From the NCBI GenBank assembly GCA_964515905.1, contig CAZEWK010000097.1, positions 1 through 64,000 on the forward strand: a stretch of DNA of 64,000 nucleotides. Direction: 5' to 3'. Below are positions 1 to 8,297 of the stretch, in pieces. Numbering within the stretch: the first letter of the stretch is position 1; each line of letters begins with the position of its first letter. Made by a program: the position numbers and the translations under genes. This stretch comes from GCA-2712985 sp964515905. GTDB taxonomy: Bacteria; Pseudomonadota; Alphaproteobacteria; UBA7887. A model generated the notes under the pieces. The model did not search any database. It saw only the letters and a list, made by a program, of their open reading frames with translations, and was not told the origin of the DNA.

Positions 1-120
1 CGCGCGCTTATCTAACTGTGACCAAGTGACTTTGCCATCTGGATATGTCAAACATAAAGCATCATGACCTTTCTCCCGAGCATAGTGAGAAGGGATCATT
101 GCCAAAGGGATCATTGCCAT
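1..120 (-). CDS. Acyl-CoA synthetase (AMP-binding), N-terminal fragment
   Basis: Only the first 40 codons lie in the window; the gene runs off the left edge. The peptide contains IPSHYAREKGHDALCLTY followed by PDGKVTWSQLDKRA, which is the usual opening of AMP-dependent acyl-CoA synthetases, where the second part begins the first subdomain. Three in-frame ATG codons (first bases at 120, 114 and 99) lie within a 15-bp tandem duplication, so the true start is uncertain. An AGGAG-like site lies at 136-140, rather far from the first ATG. It sits downstream of the luciferase-like oxidoreductase on the same strand with a 54-bp gap, so the two may share an operon. The family call rests on a short peptide and no specificity can be given. 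Confidence 0.6.
   Translation of the reverse strand, partial: MAMIPLAMIPSHYAREKGHDALCLTYPDGKVTWSQLDKRA
90..119. repeat. Perfect 15-bp tandem duplication at an acyl-CoA synthetase start
   Basis: Two identical copies of AAGGGATCATTGCCA lie end to end (90-104 and 105-119). On the minus strand they encode five codons repeated in frame at the very start of the acyl-CoA synthetase (MAMIP then LAMIP). The duplication multiplies the possible ATG starts and adds five residues before the conserved part. Confidence 0.85.
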
Positions 121-174
121 ATGTAAACTTTCTTTCTCCTAATAAATTATCCAAGAACAGGAAGACTAGCTTCT

Positions 175-1227
175 TCATAACTGGTTGAGTAGATCCATTA
201 TTTGTTCAAGTAACGCTGTTTTCTTTTTTTCATCGGTACCATCCAAACGCAGCACAATGGAACCAACCCCAACATCCCGGTACAACCGAAATCGATCTAG
301 GACCATTTCAGGAGTCCCAATGGCCCCGAATTTTGTGATCATATCGTCTGGGACACGCCTGGCCGCCTGATCCCGCTTGCCTGCCAACCAGAGGCTTTGG
401 ACCGCCCTTGCGTCCTCAACAAAGCCAGCCCGTCGAACTGCATCATTATAAAAATTCGTAATCCGTGAACCCATCGCACCCATACTAAAAGCCACCCCGT
501 AACGACGTGCATCAATCATCTGCTCTACTCTTTGTCCAATTGCTACATGGCATCCAACTTGCAGCTCTATTTCCTGGATAGATCGACCGACAGATTCTGC
601 TCCTTTTCGAATATGTGCCAGATGCGCTTCAGCGTAATCCGGTGAAAAGGAAGTGCCCAACCAACCATCTGCCACGGCGCCAGTGTATTCGAGAGAGTTT
701 GGGGCAAGGGTAGCTAGAAAAATCGGAATATGGGTCGGGGGGAAGTCAAGGCGAATAGCTTTACCCTCGCCCCCGGGCCTAGGAACAATGTGTTTCTTTC
801 CCTTGTAGGAAATTTTAGATCCCTTGAAAGCCATACGCACTATATCGACAGTTTCTTTGAGCCTGGTTAAAGGGGCCTCATAAGCCACGCCATGCAAACC
901 CTCAACCACTTGTGGTCCGCTCACACCCAAGCCAAGAGTAAACCGCCCTTCGCTCAATGCATCCATCGAAAGGGCTGTCATTGCTATCATAGAAGGCACC
1001 CTAGCGCTTACCTGCATAATCCCCGTTCCAAGACGTATCCGTTGGGTCTGTGCCGCCAAAAATGCTAGCGAACTGACGGCGTCTTGGCCCCATGCTTCGG
1101 CTGACCACACCTGTCCCACACCTAATTTTTCTGCCATCTGAACAAAGTCCACCGTTCCTCTGATGTTATCTCTGGCATAGCCTCCGACGGTGATGGACGT
1201 CTTCATATTAAAACTGTCGGCTTTCAT
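175..1227 (-). CDS. LLM-class flavin- or F420-dependent oxidoreductase
   Basis: A 350-residue bacterial-luciferase-like TIM-barrel oxidoreductase. Visible family marks are GTGIMQVSARVPSMIAM (about 68-83), the SEGRFTLGLGVSGPQVVEG stretch (about 92-110), and the late segment with IGTPEMVLDRFRLYRDVGV. Members transfer hydride using reduced FMN or F420; which cofactor applies cannot be read here. The start could be the first ATG (1227) or the second (1206), which begins MKTSITVGG; neither has a convincing ribosome-binding site. It is followed on the same strand by an acyl-CoA synthetase and is divergent from the CaiB operon. The family is certain and the substrate unknown. Confidence 0.85.
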   Translation of the reverse strand: MKADSFNMKTSITVGGYARDNIRGTVDFVQMAEKLGVGQVWSAEAWGQDAVSSLAFLAAQTQRIRLGTGIMQVSARVPSMIAMTALSMDALSEGRFTLGLGVSGPQVVEGLHGVAYEAPLTRLKETVDIVRMAFKGSKISYKGKKHIVPRPGGEGKAIRLDFPPTHIPIFLATLAPNSLEYTGAVADGWLGTSFSPDYAEAHLAHIRKGAESVGRSIQEIELQVGCHVAIGQRVEQMIDARRYGVAFSMGAMGSRITNFYNDAVRRAGFVEDARAVQSLWLAGKRDQAARRVPDDMITKFGAIGTPEMVLDRFRLYRDVGVGSIVLRLDGTDEKKKTALLEQIMDLLNQL

Positions 1228-1378
1228 CCCCGTAGGGTGGGGTTAAAAAAATTTTAGAACCGTAAAGTCACTTGAAAGTAGTGCGAAACAATTTGTTAAT
1301 ACGGTTAGAATAGATCAGGGTCATATATTATTACCGGATAGCGGAATTTAAAGTTACCATATAACTAAGGGTGTTACG

Positions 1379-2569
1379 ATGTCTCAGGCTAACCTACCTT
1401 TATCCCATATAGTAGTTCTCGATCTCACAAGAGCCCGAGCCGGGCCAACAGCTGTGCGGCATCTTGCCGATTGGGGAGCTGACGTAATAAAGATTGAGAT
1501 GCCCAGTGAACCTGGTGACGAAGGGCTAGGCGGAGCTCGTCACGCGCCCGATTTTGTAAATTTGCAGCGAAACAAAAGAAGCATCACACTCAATCTTAAA
1601 AAGGAGAAGGGCCGCAACATATTTCTGAACCTGGCGCGTACAGCTGACGTCATCGTCGAAAACTACCGACCTGACGTCAAACATCGGCTCGGTGTTGACT
1701 ACGAGACGATAAAAGAAATCAATCCAATGATAGTCTATGGGAGCATATCCGGCTTTGGTCAGGATGGGCCCCTTCGGGACCGTCCTGGACTTGATCAAAT
1801 TGCACAAGGAATGGGAGGACTAATGTCAATAACAGGGCTTCCTGGCCAAGGTCCTGTGCGTGTTGGCGTGCCGATTGCAGACTTATCGTCCGGCAACTAC
1901 TTAGCCATGGGTATTTTGTTGGCTCTAATCGATCGTGACCGAAGCGGCGAAGGGCAGTGGGTGCACACTTCCCTATTAGAGGCACAAATTGCAATGCTAG
2001 ACTTCCAAGCGGCGCGTTGGTTAATTGATGGTGAGGTTCCCCCTCAGGCAGGGAATAATCATCCCACCAATATACCAATGGGTGTCTACCCCACCTCCGA
2101 TGGAGCCGTTAATATCGCGGCCGGTGGTGGAGTTTTATGGCTACGTTTCCTTGAAGTGGTAGATGCGCCTGAATTGGCAAACGACCCCCGCTTCGCGACA
2201 GGGGAAGATCGTTCCAAGAATCGCGATGCACTCAATGAGATTTTGGAAGCTATTACGGTACAAAAAACAAGCGCAGAATGGATCCAGGCAATGAACAAAA
2301 CAGGCGTGCCTTGTGGCCCTATATTCAGTGTTGACGAAACATTTTCGGAGCCCCAGGTCCAACACCTCGGCATAGCACGAGAAATGGACCACGATAAATT
2401 AGGGCTTGTTCAGGTGGTCGGACAAGCAGTTAATTTATCTCGTCAACCACAACCCAAAAAAATGCGAAAGTCGACACCAGGCAAAGGAGTACACACTGAG
2501 GAAGTACTACAAACGCTTGGCATGACACCTGGGGAGATTAAACAATTGCGCGATGACGGCGTCATATAG
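1379..2569 (+). CDS. CaiB/BaiF family CoA-transferase
   Basis: A 396-residue family III CoA-transferase, which moves CoA between carboxylic acids through an aspartyl-CoA thioester. The N-terminus has the typical DLTRARAGPTAVRHLADWGADVIKIE (described by position, 15-40). The likely catalytic aspartate is D139 in GLDQIAQG, matching the aspartate of formyl-CoA transferase. AAGGG lies seven bases before the ATG and supports this start. It opens a forward set of four genes (33-bp gap to the ECH-fold gene). The acid it activates is not evident. Confidence is high for the family and low for the reaction. Confidence 0.9.
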   Translation: MSQANLPLSHIVVLDLTRARAGPTAVRHLADWGADVIKIEMPSEPGDEGLGGARHAPDFVNLQRNKRSITLNLKKEKGRNIFLNLARTADVIVENYRPDVKHRLGVDYETIKEINPMIVYGSISGFGQDGPLRDRPGLDQIAQGMGGLMSITGLPGQGPVRVGVPIADLSSGNYLAMGILLALIDRDRSGEGQWVHTSLLEAQIAMLDFQAARWLIDGEVPPQAGNNHPTNIPMGVYPTSDGAVNIAAGGGVLWLRFLEVVDAPELANDPRFATGEDRSKNRDALNEILEAITVQKTSAEWIQAMNKTGVPCGPIFSVDETFSEPQVQHLGIAREMDHDKLGLVQVVGQAVNLSRQPQPKKMRKSTPGKGVHTEEVLQTLGMTPGEIKQLRDDGVI

Positions 2570-2601
2570 ACGATTTTTCAACCAACTGGAGCAAAAGACC
2601 C

Positions 2602-3414
2602 GTGACAACAACTAATACGCTGAAGCTCACTACAGAGAAAATGTTAGCACGCAAAGAGGGGCACATCGGGTGGATGATTTTTAATAACCCCGAAAGACGA
2701 AATGCGCTATCACTTGAGATGTGGCGGTCAATGGGTGAAATTATGTCGGAGTTCGAGCGCGATCCATCAATTCGAGTGGTCGTCATGGCGGGAGCCGGTG
2801 GCAAGGCTTTTATCTCTGGAGCAGACATCTCTGAATTTGCGAAACACAGGTCTAACGCCAAGGCAGAGGAAGAATACAACAGGATTTCTTCAGATTCCCA
2901 AGCAGTCCTTAAAGGATTCAGCAAGCCATTAGTAGCAATGATACAAGGCTATTGCATTGGCGGCGGGTTAGCCGTGGCACTTGCAGCAGACATACGTATT
3001 GCAAGCGAAGGTTCACAATTTGGAATTCCGGCTGCTCGTCTTGGACTCGGATACGGCTTTGAGGGATTAAAGGTTCTTAGTGACATAGTTGGCCCATCCT
3101 CCGCAAAAGATATTATGTTTTCCGCAAGACGATTAGAAACGTTGGAGGCACTACGGATAGGTTTGATTAATCAGGTATGCTCTGTTGAAGCTCTCGAAAA
3201 AAACGTTAGAGCCTATGTAAATCAGCTAAGTGAGAATGCTCCCTTGACGATTCTCGCGGCCAAACAAGCGGTTAACGAGACCCTTAAAAATCCTGAGGAT
3301 CGTGACTTAGTAACACTGGAACACAAAATCCGTTCTATCTTTGACAGCGATGACTACAGAGAGGGAAGACAGGCGTTTATGGAAAAACGTAAACCAAGTT
3401 TCCAAGGTCATTAA
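2602..3414 (+). CDS. Enoyl-CoA hydratase/isomerase-fold protein lacking catalytic glutamates
   Basis: A 270-residue crotonase-fold protein. The oxyanion-hole segments are present: SGAD at 72-75 and CIGGG at 118-122. The two glutamates used by classical hydratases (GGGCE and PEILLG in the rat enzyme) align here with A124 (GGGLAV) and A144 (IPAARLGLG), so ordinary water addition is doubtful. Another crotonase-type reaction, such as isomerisation, decarboxylation or C-C cleavage, is possible. The start is GTG at 2602; an in-frame ATG at 2641 is the alternative. It lies between a CoA-transferase and an amidohydrolase, which fits processing of a CoA-bound acid. Confidence 0.88.
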   Translation: MTTTNTLKLTTEKMLARKEGHIGWMIFNNPERRNALSLEMWRSMGEIMSEFERDPSIRVVVMAGAGGKAFISGADISEFAKHRSNAKAEEEYNRISSDSQAVLKGFSKPLVAMIQGYCIGGGLAVALAADIRIASEGSQFGIPAARLGLGYGFEGLKVLSDIVGPSSAKDIMFSARRLETLEALRIGLINQVCSVEALEKNVRAYVNQLSENAPLTILAAKQAVNETLKNPEDRDLVTLEHKIRSIFDSDDYREGRQAFMEKRKPSFQGH

Positions 3415-3482
3415 AACAATCTTTTGAACTTCTTAGTTTGAATTTTTCTCGGCAAGAACGATGATTGAGGTAGTACTAATTT

Positions 3483-4685
3483 ATGAGAAATGGATACAGG
3501 ATAATGGATTCGGACCTCCATGTCATTGAATCGGGGGACATCTATGAAGATTATATCCCGCCAGATTATTTTGACCGGCGGCCCGAATATTTGGGGTGGA
3601 GCACTGCTAACTTTCCGTATTGGCGTGTACAAGGCCAACTGATACCCCCTTGGGCGTTAGCTCCCGACGTTGCTAAGGCCCAGAAATTCCTCGACGCCCC
3701 AACCAAAGATTTGTACGAACCAATTAAGAAACGCGGTTACGATGCCAAATCGGCTTTGCATGCTATGGATGTAGAAGGAATTGATATCGCTGTGGTGTTT
3801 CGGACGTTCGCCCATATGATTGTATCTATAGATGATTTACCACCAAACCTAGCTACCGCATATTGCCAAGCTTTTAATGATTGGTTATCCGCCTACTGTG
3901 TGAGAGATGCCGCCCGATTGAAACCAGCCGCTATTGTTTCCCTTCATGACCCTGAACTGGCCGCTGCAGAAGCCCATCGCGCCGTATCGGAACAAGGTCA
4001 TGTCGGTGTGGTAATACTTCCAATGCCGGTTAACGATCGATATATACATTCACCAGAATGTGATGTCTTATGGAATGAGATCCAAAAACTCAATGTTCCC
4101 CTTCTTATTCACGGTACGAGTGGCGGTGCGAGCAACGACTACGCCAGCAATCGATTCAGAGACAAACCGAATTTTCGAACGCTAAATCACTCTAGTGCTT
4201 TTCCAATGGAACTTATGTTAGCGTTAGGTGCTATGACGACAGGAGGTGTCCTGAAGCGTTTCCCCGCCCTGCGTGTAGGTTTCTTAGAAGGTAATTGTGG
4301 TTGGCTCCCATGGTGGCTAGATCGATTAGATGATCAATGGCAAAAATATGGGGGGGGCGAAACAATACGACTGGATGCACTACCCAGCGATTATTTTAAA
4401 GGCCAATGTTTTATTGGCACAGATGTCGATGAAGCATTACTCAAAGTAGTAATCAACGAAATTGGAGACGAAAATATCGTGATGTCTACCGATTATCCCC
4501 ATGCGGACGGGCCGTATCCGAACGGCACACAGACTTTTTTGGATCTTCCGGGTGTTGCCGTGGAATCCAAGAGTAAAATTCTTTGGGACAATTGCCTTAA
4601 ACTTTACGGCTTTGACGCCGCAACGCTAGTCAAATCATTAAACCAAACAGAGATAACTACAATAACTCAGGATAACACTCTATGA
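3483..4685 (+). CDS. Amidohydrolase family protein (ACMSD/decarboxylase type)
   Basis: A 400-residue amidohydrolase-2 family protein. These TIM-barrel, usually zinc-dependent enzymes decarboxylate or hydrolyse substrates such as aminocarboxymuconate semialdehyde or resorcylates. Recognisable pieces are MDSDLHVIES near the N-terminus (D11, H13), LLIHGTSG in the middle, the long FPALRVGFLEGNCGWLPWW segment, and STDYPHADGPYP near the end, which supplies the late metal-site aspartate. It overlaps the following RraA-like gene by four bases (ATGA), so the two are probably translated together. No substrate can be assigned. Confidence 0.85.
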   Translation: MRNGYRIMDSDLHVIESGDIYEDYIPPDYFDRRPEYLGWSTANFPYWRVQGQLIPPWALAPDVAKAQKFLDAPTKDLYEPIKKRGYDAKSALHAMDVEGIDIAVVFRTFAHMIVSIDDLPPNLATAYCQAFNDWLSAYCVRDAARLKPAAIVSLHDPELAAAEAHRAVSEQGHVGVVILPMPVNDRYIHSPECDVLWNEIQKLNVPLLIHGTSGGASNDYASNRFRDKPNFRTLNHSSAFPMELMLALGAMTTGGVLKRFPALRVGFLEGNCGWLPWWLDRLDDQWQKYGGGETIRLDALPSDYFKGQCFIGTDVDEALLKVVINEIGDENIVMSTDYPHADGPYPNGTQTFLDLPGVAVESKSKILWDNCLKLYGFDAATLVKSLNQTEITTITQDNTL

Positions 4686-5410
4686 AGCAGCCAACGACCA
4701 TTCTTATGGATCAACGGATCATAGACAGCTTAGCCACCGTTAGTACCGCTACAATTGCTATGCAACTCCTTAAACGTGGCCTGAAACTGTGCTATCTCGA
4801 CAACGTCAAACCCCTCCACCCTAAATCTCAACCTTTCGTAGCTCCTGCTTTTACCCTTCGCAATATTCCGATGAGAGAAGATCTCTTAGATATGGCAATA
4901 CTTGCTAACCCGGAGTACCCACAGCGGAAAGCTATAGAGACTATCCCTTCTGGCTGTTGCCTTGTGGTTGATGCTGGCTCCAATGCTACTGCCGGTATCT
5001 TAGGAGATATTCTAGCTGAACGCCTTAAAGTACGGGACGTGGCTGCTGTAGTTACTGATGGGGCAGTGCGCGATTCGGGCGAGCTAGAAGAAATTAACTT
5101 GCCAATTTACTCTGGGTCTCGAGCTGCACCAGCAAGCATAGCCGGATTATTTGCGGTTGAGCTGCAAGTACCAATCGGTTGCGGAAATGTAGCGGTGTTC
5201 CCGGGCGATCTAATGGCTGGAGACAAGGACGGCGTCCTAGTGGTACCTCGTGCACTCGCAAAGGAAATCGCTGATGAAGCACCTGAGCAGGAACGATATG
5301 AGCAATTTGCGCGTGAACAAATTTCAAAGGGGCAGTCATTAATTGGGATCTACCCAGCTAGCGATGAATCCCGTTTGGATTTTGAGCGTTGGGACAAGGA
5401 GAATTCGTAG
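4682..5410 (+). CDS. RraA family protein (HMG/CHA-aldolase-like)
   Basis: A 242-residue protein of the RraA / 4-hydroxy-4-methyl-2-oxoglutarate aldolase family. The family core is clear: GILGDILAERLKVRDVAAVV then TDGAVRDSGEL, followed by PGDLMAGDKDGVLVVP. The Asp and Arg of DGAVRD bind metal and pyruvate in characterised aldolases. True RraA, the RNase E inhibitor, is about 160 residues, so the longer length and the catabolic context favour a pyruvate aldolase or oxaloacetate decarboxylase. It is coupled to the preceding amidohydrolase by a 4-bp overlap and ends the operon, facing a convergent DehI-like gene 48 bp away. Confidence 0.82.
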   Translation: MKQPTTILMDQRIIDSLATVSTATIAMQLLKRGLKLCYLDNVKPLHPKSQPFVAPAFTLRNIPMREDLLDMAILANPEYPQRKAIETIPSGCCLVVDAGSNATAGILGDILAERLKVRDVAAVVTDGAVRDSGELEEINLPIYSGSRAAPASIAGLFAVELQVPIGCGNVAVFPGDLMAGDKDGVLVVPRALAKEIADEAPEQERYEQFAREQISKGQSLIGIYPASDESRLDFERWDKENS

Positions 5411-5458
5411 CGTGTCGATCTTTGCTTCAAATACCATTTATCGACAATTTAGGTATGT

Positions 5459-6283
5459 TTATGAGAGCGGACTTCTTAGAATGTGTCCGATTACTAGCAT
5501 TTCCGGAATTGGTTTTAACGTATATGCCTCTATCTCATTATGCCAGTACGACTGAATTTCTCTTGAAGGCGCTGCTAGGTCGTTTGGAAAAACAAACTTC
5601 TCTTTTAAGTCTCTAGAAAGTTCTTTTGCGCGGCATTGCACAGTATTGGACAGGATTTCAAGGGATCCCGATGCCACCAAAGTACTGATATGAGGGGCAA
5701 CCATGGTCAAAAAATCTGGCCAATGGGCAAGGTGTCGAAATAAACTTGGAATCAGTGGCTTTTGGGGAGGCGCAATCGATCGACTTAATTCCTCTATCAA
5801 CCTAGCAGTAGTTTCCGGCATATTTTCCATTGGAATGATCTCAGGTAGAGCTACAGATTGATTTGGGTCTTCCATGCCTCTGGTGCGCGACACTCCTGAT
5901 TTGGGACCCCCAGATTTTAGGCACTCGATATATGCCGTTAGCAAAAACAGGTTAAGCCCATTCCCTCTATTATAGTCATCAAGGACACGTGTTAAGTTAG
6001 CTCCATTGCTGTTCGTAAATTTCCAATCCTTTTTTAAATCTGTAACAAAACTACTTTGTGATAGCTCTATTTTTACCGACAACAAATTCTGATCAAATTC
6101 TTTTGATACTAACAAAGGCCGAAAAATCGCCCAAAACCAATCGAGGAGACCATCTACCGCAGCCATACGCCGGTAAATTAAATTTACCATCCCAATACCC
6201 ATGGTCGACCGTATATCCTCATATAAATCGTGGACATTTCCAAGGGCATCGCCTTCTGGAATTTCACGTGGATACGCCGTCAT
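5459..6283 (-). CDS. DehI-like (halocarboxylic acid dehalogenase family) protein
   Basis: A 274-residue protein that resembles the DehI family of 2-haloacid dehalogenases, all-helical proteins built from two AhpD-like repeats. The support is the N-terminal pattern HDLYEDIRSTMGIGMVNLIYR followed by a long WFWAIFRPLL helix, plus overall length. I could not place the catalytic aspartate with confidence, so dehalogenase activity is not claimed. AGGAG lies about eight bases before the ATG at 6283. It ends tail to tail with the RraA-like gene and is separated by 131 bp from the AtuA pair on the same strand. Confidence 0.55.
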   Translation of the reverse strand: MTAYPREIPEGDALGNVHDLYEDIRSTMGIGMVNLIYRRMAAVDGLLDWFWAIFRPLLVSKEFDQNLLSVKIELSQSSFVTDLKKDWKFTNSNGANLTRVLDDYNRGNGLNLFLLTAYIECLKSGGPKSGVSRTRGMEDPNQSVALPEIIPMENMPETTARLIEELSRSIAPPQKPLIPSLFRHLAHWPDFLTMVAPHISTLVASGSLEILSNTVQCRAKELSRDLKEKFVFPNDLAAPSREIQSYWHNEIEAYTLKPIPEMLVIGHILRSPLS

Positions 6284-6414
6284 TCCTTGAAACTCCTATC
6301 ATGATTTAAATGCTCAATAAAACCTTCATCGTCACACTGAACTCGTTTTCTTTGACAGCTAGAGACTTCCGAGTTAACGCCTCCCCGACATGCCCTTCCT
6401 CAGAATTAAATCCT

Positions 6415-6738
6415 TTACAAAGATTCATTGGAAATACCGGGCAACTCTATTGTCAACAGCAATGAACTAAAACTTTTTCCATGAACGTCAATTGACATGT
6501 TAGTTGTCACGCCACCACCAAGAGTATTTTCTATTACGAAATTGAGAGCGTTCAATTTGGGCAACAAATAACGAGTAACGGGTCCATCAGCTATTTGAGA
6601 AAACTTTGCCAAAACCACTTTGTTTGTAAGATATAGTGTCAGGTGTTCGTATTCTCTTTTGGTATAAGCAACGACACAAATGTTAACAGAGTTGCCCTTA
6701 TCCCCAGCTCGAGCATGTGCCAGATCATAAACCCGCAT
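6415..6738 (-). CDS. AtuA-associated small ferredoxin-fold protein
   Basis: A 107-residue protein matching the small domain found fused to, or next to, AtuA (DUF1446) proteins: VYDLAHARAGDKGNSVNICV at the N-terminus and LGGGVTTNMSIDVHGKSFSS near the C-terminus. The start is placed at the ATG at 6738, because its A is the last base of the upstream stop codon (TAATG), a common coupling arrangement; an upstream in-frame ATG at 6753 would add five residues. Together with the larger AtuA protein it very likely forms one functional unit. The chemistry of the family is unresolved. Confidence 0.85.
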   Translation of the reverse strand: MRVYDLAHARAGDKGNSVNICVVAYTKREYEHLTLYLTNKVVLAKFSQIADGPVTRYLLPKLNALNFVIENTLGGGVTTNMSIDVHGKSFSSLLLTIELPGISNESL

Positions 6739-8096
6739 TAGTGTGTTCCACATTCTATATGAACAGATACCTTTACCAAATTTCGTGGGAGCAAAACGGA
6801 CTGCACAGCCAGCAGCTCCCGTACTGATTGTGAAGTCCCTGCACCCCCTGCGGGACCATTGGTGTAAAGGGTGTCGACCTCTAGACCCACTGCCTCTGCT
6901 GTTTTTTTTTGGGGACTGCGACCAGCTACGCGAAGCCGAACTTCATAAGGGTCCTCCTCTCCAAACATTACGTGGCCATGCAAGCTTTCTACACCAATGA
7001 GATCAACCCGCAACTCATCATAGGTGATCCCACGCAAGTTCAGTCTCTCCTTCACGATTTCACCAGCCAGTCGGGCGCGCCGAACAGCGTTAATCCCAGC
7101 ATAAGAAATTTCTCCGATCCCTAGAAAACCATCATGGTAGCCCACACTTACTTTGTAAGTATCGGTCCGTTCCTTAGCTTTCGCTCCTACGATACGTACC
7201 CGATCTATAGCCGTTTCTTCAAAATGGACGGTCGTAACATCCAAGACACAATCAGGCGTAACGTAATGAGAAGGATCCTGCATCTCATATAGCAATTGCT
7301 CTGAACAGGTCTGTTCATCAATACGACCACCAGATCCATCCACTTTTCCAACTTCGATAACACCATCTCGGCTAATGTCTGCATACGGAAATCCCAAACG
7401 CGCTAGATTTTCTACGTCCTTACAACCGGGATCTGCAAAATACCCGCCAGTAACTTGGCCTGCGCATTCTAACAAATGTCCAGCTACCGTACCTGCCGCT
7501 ATACTAGAGTAGTCATCATACGACTGTCCGAGATGATAAAGCGTTGGCGCAAGGAATAGAGACGGGTCCGCCACCCTTCCGGTAACGATAACTTCGGCAC
7601 CCGTCCTTAGGGCAGACAAAATAGAGTCGGCACCAAGATATGCGTTTGCTGAAGCGACCCGAGGCAAGACGTCCTCAAGAGGTGTTCCGGTTTCTGTAAA
7701 TCGAAGATGTGGCATGCTTTTAAGCGTCTCCAGTACATCATCTCCAAGCACCACAGCAATACGAGCCTCCGGAAAACCTAACTCGCGTGCGATTTGATAG
7801 GTCCGGCGACCTGCCTCCACAGGATTAGCTGCTCCCATGTTGGTGATCACACGCACACCGTTGCCTAGACATACAGGGAGTACTGCATTCATGCGTTCGG
7901 AAAGGAGTGGATTGTATCCTGCTAAGGGGTCATTGACTCGCGCGAGACTCTCACGTGCAATTGTCCGTTCCGCTAAACACTCGAATACCAAATAATCTAT
8001 TTCGCCTTTTTCCGCTAGTTCCGCAGCAGGCTCCCATCGATCACCCGCGTAGCCCGCACCTGCCCCAACCCGAACCTTTTCAGCCATTGCTCTCAT
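6738..8096 (-). CDS. Acyclic terpene utilization AtuA family protein (DUF1446)
   Basis: A 452-residue AtuA/DUF1446 protein. The family opening RVGAGAGYAGDRWEPAAELA then GEIDYLVFECLAERTIA is clear, as are the internal VIVTGRVADPSLFLAPTLYHLG and ECAGQVTGGYFADPG segments. AtuA is needed for growth on citronellol and geraniol in Pseudomonas, but its reaction is not established and many homologues lie in other acyl-CoA pathways. The start may be the second ATG (8087, MAEKVRVG). Its stop overlaps the start of the small partner. No acyl-CoA carboxylase or dehydrogenase accompanies it, unlike the classic atu cluster. Confidence 0.88.
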   Translation of the reverse strand: MRAMAEKVRVGAGAGYAGDRWEPAAELAEKGEIDYLVFECLAERTIARESLARVNDPLAGYNPLLSERMNAVLPVCLGNGVRVITNMGAANPVEAGRRTYQIARELGFPEARIAVVLGDDVLETLKSMPHLRFTETGTPLEDVLPRVASANAYLGADSILSALRTGAEVIVTGRVADPSLFLAPTLYHLGQSYDDYSSIAAGTVAGHLLECAGQVTGGYFADPGCKDVENLARLGFPYADISRDGVIEVGKVDGSGGRIDEQTCSEQLLYEMQDPSHYVTPDCVLDVTTVHFEETAIDRVRIVGAKAKERTDTYKVSVGYHDGFLGIGEISYAGINAVRRARLAGEIVKERLNLRGITYDELRVDLIGVESLHGHVMFGEEDPYEVRLRVAGRSPQKKTAEAVGLEVDTLYTNGPAGGAGTSQSVRELLAVQSVLLPRNLVKVSVHIECGTH

Positions 8097-8297
8097 ATCT
8101 GTAAGTTCAACAACATAACCTACCTCCCTATCTATCAGGGTAACCTACCCATGGTAACTTCAAATGGAAGGTGAGTATACGCTGCTGGCAAAATCAAATA
8201 GAATAGGCTACCTACGTTATATGCCAACATCACATCCAATCTCTTGCCGACTAAACCCCTGACCTCTAGTGTCACACTTTGCCTTTTGGAGTAAATT

